Shown here: in pieces, positions 1 to 5,193 of the stretch
Layout: every line of letters begins with the position of its first letter
Position numbering within the stretch: position 1 is the first letter of the stretch
Origin: an uncultured Pseudomonadota bacterium
Lineage (GTDB): Bacteria; Pseudomonadota; Gammaproteobacteria; Burkholderiales; Eutrophovitaceae
Direction of reading: 5' to 3'
DNA length: 6,461 nt
Assembly: GCA_937983055.1 (NCBI GenBank)
Contig: CALJLA010000088.1
Location: 1 to 6,461 of the forward strand
The notes under the pieces: generated by a model
The model's input: the letters and a program-made list of their open reading frames with translations, nothing else
What the model was told of the DNA's origin: nothing
Database searches by the model: none
Program-made: the position numbers and the translations under genes

Positions 1-29
1 AGGCGCCGCCGCTACAAACCCGGCCCGGG

Positions 30-123
30 CAGTTTCCGACAGTTTCTGCGCTTCGGCGGACCGCACGCGCCTGCGTCCGGCGGCGCGCGCGGGCCCGGCG
101 CGATCCCTGCGACGGGGCCCGCG
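30..123. repeat. Leader of ettA: tandem CAGTTTC pair and a 9-bp inverted repeat
   Basis: Two elements are visible in the 151 bases before ettA. CAGTTTC occurs at 30-36 and again at 40-46, exactly 10 bp apart (one helical turn), the spacing expected of a tandem protein-binding site. Further on, CGCGGGCCC (88-96) is the perfect reverse complement of GGGCCCGCG (115-123), with an 18-base loop in which CGC (99-101) can also pair with GCG (109-111). No T-run follows, so it is not a classical intrinsic terminator; it would fold in the ettA mRNA leader if transcription starts upstream of it. I see no clear -35/-10 pair here and no assignable gene. The stretch is open in several frames, so the tail or start of a neighbouring gene cannot be excluded. 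In such GC-rich DNA, arms of this length can arise by chance. Confidence 0.3.
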
Positions 124-151
124 GCAACCGACCAGCACGGCAACGGATTCC

Positions 152-1819
152 ATGGCTTCCTATCAGTACATCTACGTGATGAAGGGCCTCTCGAAGGTCT
201 ATCCGGGCGGGCGCAAGGTGCTCGAGGATATCTGGCTGTCCTTCTTCCCCGGCGCCAAGATCGGCGTACTCGGTCTGAACGGGTCCGGCAAGTCCAGCCT
301 GCTCAGGATCATGGCCGGCGTAGACAAGGATCACGACGGCGAGGCGGTGCCGATGCCCAATCTTCGCATCGGCTATCTGCCGCAGGAGCCGCAGCTCGAT
401 CCCGCGAAGAAGGTGCGCGAGACCGTGGAGGAAGGCCTCGGCGAGATCATCGAGGCGCGCCAGAAGCTGGAAGCAATCTATGCCGCCTATGCCGAGCCGG
501 ACGCGGACTTCGACAAGCTGGCCGAAGAGCAGGCGAAATACGAGGCGGTTATCGCCGCTGCCGGCGCCGACGTCGAGCTGCAACTGGAGATTGCCGCCGA
601 CGCGCTGCGCCTGCCGCCGTGGGATGCGGGCGTGGGCCAGCTCTCGGGCGGCGAGAAGCGCCGGGTGGCGCTGTGCCGTCTGCTGCTGTCGAAGCCCGAC
701 ATGCTGCTGCTGGACGAGCCGACCAACCATCTCGACGCCGAGAGCGTGGAGTGGCTGGAACAGTTTCTGCAGAAGTTTCCCGGCACGGTGGTGGCGATCA
801 CCCACGACCGCTACTTTCTCGACAACGCTGCCGAGTGGATTCTCGAGCTCGACCGCGGCCACGGCATTCCCTGGAAGGGGAATTACTCGTCCTGGCTCGA
901 GCAGAAGGAACAGCGCCTGGAAACCGAAGCCAAGCAGGAGTCGGCGCGCATCAAGACCATGCAGAAGGAACTCGAGTGGGTGCGCGCCAATCCGAAGGCG
1001 CGCCAGGCCAAGAGCAAGGCGCGCATAGCCCGCTTCGAGGAAATGAGTTCCTTCGAGTACCAGAAGCGCAACGAGACGCAGGAGATCTTCATCCCGGTCG
1101 CGGAGCGGCTGGGCAACGAGGTCATCGAGTTCAAGGACGTGTCGAAAGGCTACGGCGACCGGCTGCTGATCGAGAAGCTCAGCTTCAAGGTGCCGCCCGG
1201 CGCGATCGTCGGCATCATCGGCCCTAACGGCGCCGGCAAGTCGACGCTGTTCCGCATGATCACCGGCAAGGAAAAGCCGGACAGCGGCGAGATCAGAACC
1301 GGGCCGACGGTGAAGCTTGCCTACGTCGACCAGAGCCGCGACGAACTGGATGCAGACAAAACGGTGTGGGAGGCGGTCTCCGGCGGGCAGGACATTCTCA
1401 CCGTGGGCAAGTTCGAAATGCCTTCGCGCGCCTACCTCGGCCGTTTCAATTTCAAGGGCTCGGACCAGCAGAAGATCGTCGGCAACCTGTCGGGCGGCGA
1501 GCGCGGGCGCCTGCACCTGGCCACCACGCTGATCGCCGGCGGCAACATGCTGCTGCTGGACGAGCCTTCGAACGACCTCGACGTCGAAACGCTGCGGGCG
1601 CTGGAAGATGCATTGCTGGAATTCGCCGGCGCGGTGATGGTGATCTCGCACGACCGCTGGTTTCTCGACCGTATCGCCACCCATATTCTCGCTTTCGAGG
1701 GCGACTCGCAGGTGACCTTCTTCGAGGGCAACTACCACGAGTACGAGGCCGACAAGGTCAAGCGCCTCGGCGAGGAGGCCGCCAAGCCGAAGCGCATCCG
1801 CTTCCGGCCGCTGAAGTAA
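152..1819 (+). CDS. ettA: Energy-dependent translational throttle protein EttA (ABC-F ATPase)
   Basis: A 555-residue soluble ABC-F protein, the same length as E. coli EttA. The family binds the ribosomal E site and couples ATP/ADP state to the first peptide-bond steps. Two ABC domains are seen. NBD1 has Walker A GLNGSGKS (41-48), Q-loop Gln78, signature LSGGE (164-168) and Walker B LLLDEPTNHLD with catalytic Glu189. NBD2 has Walker A GPNGAGKST (357-365), signature LSGGE (446-450) and Walker B with Glu471. The EttA-type arm lies in NBD1 (about 93-140), and the basic linker that contacts P-site tRNA is at about 250-310, with KELEWVR, PKARQAKSKAR and RFEEM. Both H-switches (THDRYFLD, SHDRWFLD) are present. 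NBD2 reads DEPSND where most homologues have DEPTND, a mild change. The N-terminus (MASYQYIYVM) is a few residues longer than usual. The frame is open upstream, but homology supports this ATG. The Shine-Dalgarno is weak (CGGA, 144-147). There is no hydrophobic segment, as expected for ABC-F. Confidence 0.97.
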   Translation: MASYQYIYVMKGLSKVYPGGRKVLEDIWLSFFPGAKIGVLGLNGSGKSSLLRIMAGVDKDHDGEAVPMPNLRIGYLPQEPQLDPAKKVRETVEEGLGEIIEARQKLEAIYAAYAEPDADFDKLAEEQAKYEAVIAAAGADVELQLEIAADALRLPPWDAGVGQLSGGEKRRVALCRLLLSKPDMLLLDEPTNHLDAESVEWLEQFLQKFPGTVVAITHDRYFLDNAAEWILELDRGHGIPWKGNYSSWLEQKEQRLETEAKQESARIKTMQKELEWVRANPKARQAKSKARIARFEEMSSFEYQKRNETQEIFIPVAERLGNEVIEFKDVSKGYGDRLLIEKLSFKVPPGAIVGIIGPNGAGKSTLFRMITGKEKPDSGEIRTGPTVKLAYVDQSRDELDADKTVWEAVSGGQDILTVGKFEMPSRAYLGRFNFKGSDQQKIVGNLSGGERGRLHLATTLIAGGNMLLLDEPSNDLDVETLRALEDALLEFAGAVMVISHDRWFLDRIATHILAFEGDSQVTFFEGNYHEYEADKVKRLGEEAAKPKRIRFRPLK

Positions 1820-1843
1820 CCTGAGAGTCCGCGGTGGGCCGCG

Positions 1844-2761
1844 TCAGCGCGTGAGCGTGATCGAGACCAGCCCGAGGCACAGCAGCAGCAGGCCGGCGAA
1901 CTCGCGGGAGGTGAGTTGTTCGCGGTAGAGGCGGCGCGACAGCAGCCAGGCGAACACCAGCTCGATGAGCCCCAGGGTGCGCACATGCGCGGCGGGCTCG
2001 ATGGCGACCGCGGTGAACCAGCCGGCCGAGGCGGTGGCGCCCATCAGGCCGGCGAACAGCGAAGCGCGCCACGCGCGCAGCACCTCGAGCAGCACCGCCA
2101 GCCTTCGCAGCAGCAGCCAGCCGCCGAGCAGCAGGGTCTGCAGCGTCTGCGCCGCCAGCAGCGTGCAGGCGGCGGCGAGCAGAAAAGATGCGTCCGGCAG
2201 CGCCAGGGCGGCGCCGCGATAGCCGACCGCCGACAGTGCGAAGCCGCCGCCCGAGGCCAGCCCGAGCAGCGCGGCGCGCGAGCGCATGCCGTAAAGCAGC
2301 GAGCGCAATGGCCGGTGCGGATCGGCAGGCGAGAGCAGCAACACGCCGAGGGTGCCGGTCACCATCGCGGCGATCGACAGCGGGCTCAACGGATCGCCGA
2401 GAAAGGCGAGCCCGAATACCGCCACCTGGATGATCTCGCTCTTGGAGTAGGCGATACCGAGGGTGAAGTTCCGCTCGGCGATAGCGCGCAGCAGAAACGC
2501 CGTGCCGGCGATCTGGCTGACCGCGCCCAGCAGTACCCAGCCGGCGAAGCCGGCCTCGGCCGGCGGTAGCGGCGCGCGCTCGAAGCCCTGCACTGCGAGC
2601 AGCCACAGCGCTGCGAAGGGCAGGCCATACAGAAACCGCACCAGCGTCGCGCCCAGCGTGCCGAGGCGTGCGGTCAAGTTCTTCTGGGCGGCGTTGCGCA
2701 GCGTCTGCGCCAACGCCGCCGCCACGGTGACCGGAATCCAGAGCCAGTCGGCGGGTATCAC
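1844..2761 (-). CDS. DMT-superfamily (EamA-like) transporter, 10 predicted TM helices
   Basis: A 305-residue integral membrane protein of the drug/metabolite transporter superfamily. About ten hydrophobic helices can be read: roughly 6-20, 37-57, 72-93, 104-122, 127-145, 163-183, 192-214, 234-254, 261-277 and 286-303. They fall into two EamA-like halves, each ending in the family's typical pattern of a polar/acidic helix start followed by a hydrophobic helix (YSKSEIIQVAVFGLAFLGD in half 1; LIELVFAWLLSRR then LTSREFAGLLLL in half 2). The start is GTG at 2759-2761; no ATG in frame would keep TM1. Upstream GGCGGGA is only a weak ribosome site, which fits translational coupling to the SDR gene ending 22 bases before. 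It converges with ettA, 24 bases away. The substrate cannot be read from the sequence; family members move metabolites, amino acids or drugs, usually outward. Pairing with an SDR suggests a small organic metabolite, but that is inference. Confidence 0.88.
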   Translation of the reverse strand: MIPADWLWIPVTVAAALAQTLRNAAQKNLTARLGTLGATLVRFLYGLPFAALWLLAVQGFERAPLPPAEAGFAGWVLLGAVSQIAGTAFLLRAIAERNFTLGIAYSKSEIIQVAVFGLAFLGDPLSPLSIAAMVTGTLGVLLLSPADPHRPLRSLLYGMRSRAALLGLASGGGFALSAVGYRGAALALPDASFLLAAACTLLAAQTLQTLLLGGWLLLRRLAVLLEVLRAWRASLFAGLMGATASAGWFTAVAIEPAAHVRTLGLIELVFAWLLSRRLYREQLTSREFAGLLLLCLGLVSITLTR

Positions 2762-2783
2762 CGCGATCCCGCCGCCGGGCGGC

Positions 2784-3542
2784 TCAGCCGCGGCCGACGA
2801 ACGGCATCTTGGTCGCCATGATGGTCATGAACTGCACGTTCACGTCGAGCGGCAGGCTGGCCATGTGCAGCACTGCGTCGGCCACCTGCGAGACGTTCAT
2901 CATCGCCTCCGGCTTGATCGAGCCGTCGGCCTGCGGCACGCCCTTGGCCATGCGCGCCGCCAGCTCGGTCATGGCGTTACCGATGTCGATCTGGCCGCAG
3001 GCGATGTCGTACTTTCGGCCGTCCAGCGAGGCGCACTTGGTCAGCCCGGTGACGCCATGCTTGGTGGCGGTGTAGGGCGCGGAGTTCGGGCGCGGCGCAT
3101 GCGCCGAGATCGAGCCGTTGTTGATGATGCGGCCGCCGCGTGGCGACTGATCCTTCATGATGCGGAAAGCCTCCTGGATGCACAGGAACATGCCACTCAG
3201 GTTGATGTCGACCACGTTCTTCCACTGTTCGAAGGTGAGTTCTTCGAGAGGCACGCCGGGCGCATTGACGCCGGCATTGTTGAACAGCACGTCCAGGCGG
3301 CCGAATTTCTCCCTGGTCTTCGCGAACAGCGCCTGCACCGACTTGGGGTCGCTCACGTCGGTGGATACTGCCAGCGCCTGCCCGGCGCTCACGCCCGACT
3401 CCTTGATGGTGGCTTCCAGCGCATCGGCGCGCCGGCCGGCCAGCGCAACGCGGTAGCCGTCCTTCAGAAACGCAAGCGTCACCGCCTTTCCGATGCCGCT
3501 GCCGGCACCGGTAATGATCGCGACCTTGTTGTGCGTAGCCAT
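2784..3542 (-). CDS. Short-chain dehydrogenase/reductase (SDR), classical type
   Basis: A 252-residue cytosolic NAD(P)-dependent oxidoreductase with a Rossmann fold. Visible motifs are TGAGSGIG (11-18, cofactor loop), GRR at 36-38 (the arginines favour NADP(H)), a TDVSD acidic segment (61-65), NNAG (88-91), Asn114, Ser144, and Tyr157 with Lys161 in YTATK. The Asn-Ser-Tyr-Lys tetrad is therefore complete. After Lys161 the usual IRVNxIxPGxxxT segment is replaced by RKYDIACGQIDIGNAMTE, so the Pro-Gly pair before the substrate loop is missing. I recognise this variant as recurring in a proteobacterial SDR group ending in KMPFVGRG. The start is ATG at 3540-3542: a strong Shine-Dalgarno lies 8 bases upstream and the cofactor loop sits at the normal depth. 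The frame stays open for about 540 bases upstream, but that part does not resemble the family and overlaps the divergent VOC gene. It is first in a likely two-gene operon with the transporter. The substrate is unknown. Confidence 0.93.
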   Translation of the reverse strand: MATHNKVAIITGAGSGIGKAVTLAFLKDGYRVALAGRRADALEATIKESGVSAGQALAVSTDVSDPKSVQALFAKTREKFGRLDVLFNNAGVNAPGVPLEELTFEQWKNVVDINLSGMFLCIQEAFRIMKDQSPRGGRIINNGSISAHAPRPNSAPYTATKHGVTGLTKCASLDGRKYDIACGQIDIGNAMTELAARMAKGVPQADGSIKPEAMMNVSQVADAVLHMASLPLDVNVQFMTIMATKMPFVGRG

Positions 3543-3550
3543 GCGGGGTC

Positions 3551-3558
3551 TCCTCCTT
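3551..3558 (-). promoter_or_regulatory. Strong Shine-Dalgarno of the SDR gene
   Basis: On the minus strand this reads AAGGAGGA, a near-perfect anti-16S match, ending 8 bases before the ATG at 3542. It fixes the SDR start and rules out the long open extension upstream. Confidence 0.85.
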
Positions 3559-3608
3559 GGTGTGTGTCGCTGCGCCATACGGCCGACGACGCGGCGCGGA
3601 AAACCCGC

Positions 3609-3614
3609 ATGGTA
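3609..3614 (-). promoter_or_regulatory. Possible -10 element for the SDR/transporter operon
   Basis: The minus strand reads GATACCATGCGGGTTTTCC here. TACCAT matches four of six positions of the sigma70 -10 box and would give a 5' leader of about 60 bases before the SDR ATG. I cannot see a good -35 at 16-18 bases upstream, so this is a weak call made mainly because some promoter must lie in the 237-base divergent gap (3543-3779). Confidence 0.22.
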
Positions 3615-3716
3615 TCGCAGCGCGTGTCGGCGAGCAGGCCGCAGTCGTCCGCTTAGCGCCGGCGTGTCATGCCAGACGAATGTCGAGGCAGCGCGCCGCG
3701 AACCTTTGGCGGGGCA

Positions 3717-3745
3717 GGGGCAGCGCCTGCCCGAGGCGCTAAAAT
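3717..3745 (+). promoter_or_regulatory. Possible sigma70-like promoter of the VOC gene
   Basis: TAAAAT (3740-3745) is a five-of-six match to the -10 box and one of the few A/T-rich hexamers in the divergent gap. The hexamer 17 bases upstream is GGGGCA (3717-3722), only three of six to the -35 consensus. Transcription would start near 3752, leaving a leader of about 28 bases. A perfect 6-bp inverted repeat, GGGCAG (3718-3723) and CTGCCC (3727-3732), covers the -35/spacer and could be an operator or chance in GC-rich DNA. Confidence 0.35.
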
Positions 3746-3764
3746 CACGGCTTTTCGCCGATGC

Positions 3765-3771
3765 AGGGGAG
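3765..3771 (+). promoter_or_regulatory. Shine-Dalgarno of the VOC gene
   Basis: AGGGGAG ends 8 bases before the ATG at 3780-3782. It selects this start over the earlier in-frame ATG at 3669 and over the internal ATG at 3789. Confidence 0.65.
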
Positions 3772-3779
3772 TTGACCGA

Positions 3780-4199
3780 ATGCAGCCGATGCCGCCGTTT
3801 CACCTCGCGTTCCCGGTGAGCAGCCTGGAGAAGGCGCGCGCCTTCTATGGCGGGCTCCTGGAATGCGCGGAAGGGCGCTCGTCCGACGAGTGGGTGGACT
3901 TCGATTTCTTCGGCCACCAGATCGTCGCCCACCTGGCGCCGGAGACGGGGCACCGCGACACCAACCGGGTGGACGGCGACAACGTCCCGGTGCGGCATTT
4001 CGGCGTGGTGCTGCCGATGGCCGACTGGCAGGCGCTTGCCGCGCGGCTCAAGTCCGCCGGCGTCCAGTTCCTGATCGAGCCGCACGTGCGCTTCAAGGGC
4101 GCGCCGGGCGAGCAGGCGACCATGTTCTTCCTCGACCCCTGCGGCAACGCACTCGAGTTCAAGGCCTTCGAGGATCCCGCCCGGTTATTTGCCCGATAG
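3780..4199 (+). CDS. VOC-family protein (glyoxalase/extradiol dioxygenase fold)
   Basis: A 139-residue soluble protein with two beta-alpha-beta-beta-beta modules, the vicinal-oxygen-chelate fold. Module 1 begins FHLAFPVSSLEKARAFYGGLL (7-27, the typical start of the fold). Module 2 begins VRHFGVVLPM at 71 and ends DPCGNALEFKAF. The expected metal ligands are present: His8, His73 and Glu126, with His46 and His51 nearby. It may therefore bind Fe(II), Mn(II) or another divalent ion. The family covers glyoxalase I, ring-cleaving dioxygenases, fosfomycin/bleomycin resistance proteins and many uncharacterised members. This one resembles a conserved single-copy proteobacterial type with the SSDEWVDFDFFGHQIVAH segment, for which I know no assigned reaction. 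It is divergent from the SDR gene and stands alone; the next gene is 288 bases away. A longer form from 3669 is possible on paper, but its extra residues are not family-like. Confidence 0.9.
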   Translation: MQPMPPFHLAFPVSSLEKARAFYGGLLECAEGRSSDEWVDFDFFGHQIVAHLAPETGHRDTNRVDGDNVPVRHFGVVLPMADWQALAARLKSAGVQFLIEPHVRFKGAPGEQATMFFLDPCGNALEFKAFEDPARLFAR

Positions 4200-4487
4200 C
4201 GCGGCGTCGCGTAATCAGCCGGCGCCGTGCAGCAAGCTCCCGGCGCGGTGACGGGCCCCTGGACAAGTCCCGATTCCAGATCAGATGAAAAGGGCGCGCC
4301 GCAGCAATCTTCTCCCGCGGCGCAAGGGTCGACGACCGTGCAACAGCCTTCCCGGCGCGCGCATGCGGCGTCGGAAAGTGCGCGCCGGTCGCCGTGACCC
4401 GGTGAACAGCGTGCTCCGAATGTCGCACGCGGCCGCAACCCTGCGACATACATTGGCGGTGCGCGCGAATGGCGCCACAATGGTTGC
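4200..4487. other. Non-coding spacer with weak hairpins
   Basis: No convincing gene is seen in these 288 bases. Two imperfectly placed inverted repeats are visible: GCGCCG (4224-4229) with CGGCGC (from about 4243), and GCGCCGC (4296-4302) with GCGGCGC (4317-4323, 14-base loop). Either could help end VOC transcription, but neither has a T-run. An Arg-rich open frame begins at 4285 but lacks a ribosome site and family resemblance. The right end holds the promoter of the DUF1353 gene. Confidence 0.5.
4453..4481 (+). promoter_or_regulatory. Sigma70-like promoter placing +1 at the DUF1353 start codon
   Basis: TTGGCG (4453-4458) and CACAAT (4476-4481) each match four of six consensus positions and are separated by the optimal 17 bases. 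Counting the last base of the -10 as -7 puts +1 at 4488, which is the A of the ATG. No Shine-Dalgarno is visible between the -10 and the ATG, so the mRNA may be leaderless. Confidence 0.4.
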
Positions 4488-5141
4488 ATGTATAGCGATG
4501 CCGCAGTGACTCGAGGACGACCGGCGATCGGCGCGGGCATGGTGCTGGCGCTGACGGCGTGCGTCGCGGTTGCCGGCGAACCCGGCACTTTTGTCGGGCG
4601 CGTCGCGGTGGAACTGGTCGAGGACATCGAGCACGACCACCGGCTGCGGTTGCTCGAAGATTTCGGTTACCGGGACGCCGACGGAAAACTGTGGCTTGCG
4701 CGCAAGGGCGGTATCGTCGACGGCCTGCACCGGCCCGGCGAGCGCCCGTCCTGGGCGCGGCTGGTCTATGCGGGTCGCCTGCGCAAGGCGGCGGTGGTGC
4801 ACGACTACTTCGTCGCCGAGAAAGCGCAGCCCTGGCTCGATGTGCACCGCATGTATCACGGTGCGACGCGGGCGGAAGGTGCCAGCGCACCCGAAGCCAA
4901 GATCGAGTATCTGCTGACCTATGCCAGCGGTTGGCGCTGGGAGCCGCGCGGCTCGAGCTGCTACGGCAGCTGCCATGCCGGCGCAACGATGCTCGCGTGG
5001 AAACCGCAGCTGGACGTCGACACGCTGCGTCCGCTGGTCGACTGGATCTGGGCCGACGCCCCCGGGCTGGAAGAAATCGAGCGGCGTGCCGACGGCCTCA
5101 TCAGCAAGCCGGGGCCGCATCTGTTCTCGCAGGGCTTCTGA
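4488..5141 (+). CDS. Exported DUF1353-domain protein, possible lipoprotein
   Basis: A 217-residue protein of unknown function. Residues 9-29 form a signal sequence: Arg9/Arg11, then a hydrophobic run, then either a lipobox LTAC with Cys25 or an AVA|G signal-peptidase I site after Ala29. The body (about 38-150) matches the DUF1353 pattern: RLLEDFGYRDADGKLW, a glycine-rich GGIVDG turn followed by R-P, AAVVHDYF with His105-Asp106-Tyr107, then a helical DVHRMYHGATRAEG. DUF1353 is common in phages and prophages, usually without a signal peptide, and its biochemical role is not established. The C-terminal part (about 151-217) goes beyond the core and carries Cys158, Cys162 and His163 in CYGSCH, which could form a disulfide, bind metal or, less likely, haem. 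The start is ATG 4488; no Shine-Dalgarno is visible. The internal Met18 would destroy the signal. It is monocistronic, between its own promoter and a hairpin terminator. No phage genes are adjacent. Confidence 0.78.
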   Translation: MYSDAAVTRGRPAIGAGMVLALTACVAVAGEPGTFVGRVAVELVEDIEHDHRLRLLEDFGYRDADGKLWLARKGGIVDGLHRPGERPSWARLVYAGRLRKAAVVHDYFVAEKAQPWLDVHRMYHGATRAEGASAPEAKIEYLLTYASGWRWEPRGSSCYGSCHAGATMLAWKPQLDVDTLRPLVDWIWADAPGLEEIERRADGLISKPGPHLFSQGF

Positions 5142-5160
5142 ACCACAGCCGGGGCATCGC

Positions 5161-5193
5161 CGGCGCGGCGAAGCGTCCCGCCGCGCCGTTTCT
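5161..5193 (+). terminator. Intrinsic terminator of the DUF1353 gene, in a convergent junction
   Basis: CGGCGCGGCG (5161-5170) pairs perfectly with CGCCGCGCCG (5179-5188), a 10-bp all-G/C stem with an 8-base loop, followed by TTTCT (5189-5193). It begins 20 bases after the DUF1353 stop. The T-run is on the + side only, so it best serves the rightward gene. On the minus strand the same stem lies just beyond the stop of the amidohydrolase gene (TAG, 5192-5194) and may also stop or protect that transcript. Confidence 0.68.

Noticed and set aside
1830..1843. CGCGG-TGGG-CCGCG hairpin in the 24-base gap between convergent ettA and the transporter gene.
   Set aside because: The stem is only 5 bp with no T-run on either side. 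It may contribute to termination, but is too weak to call.
1758..2606. A 282-codon minus-strand frame inside the transporter and the end of ettA.
   Set aside because: It overlaps a clear ten-helix protein in another frame and is itself Arg-rich and not membrane-like.
2463..3656. A 397-codon + strand open frame opposite the transporter and SDR genes.
   Set aside because: It is antisense to two recognisable proteins, has low-complexity Arg/Ala/His composition, and has no ribosome site.
3543..4085. Upstream extension of the SDR frame to 433 residues.
   Set aside because: The extension does not resemble the family, overlaps the VOC gene, and is made unnecessary by the strong AAGGAGGA site before 3542.
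4285..4509. A 74-codon + strand open frame in the spacer before the DUF1353 gene.
   Set aside because: It is strongly Arg-rich with no Shine-Dalgarno and would run through the promoter and start of the DUF1353 gene.
4959..4976. A c-type cytochrome haem site at CYGSCH.
   Set aside because: The spacing is CX3CH, not CXXCH; no axial-ligand context or cytochrome fold is visible.
4488..5141. A prophage remnant, suggested by DUF1353.
   Set aside because: No capsid, tail, integrase, lysis or attachment-like sequence is nearby, and the protein carries an export signal.
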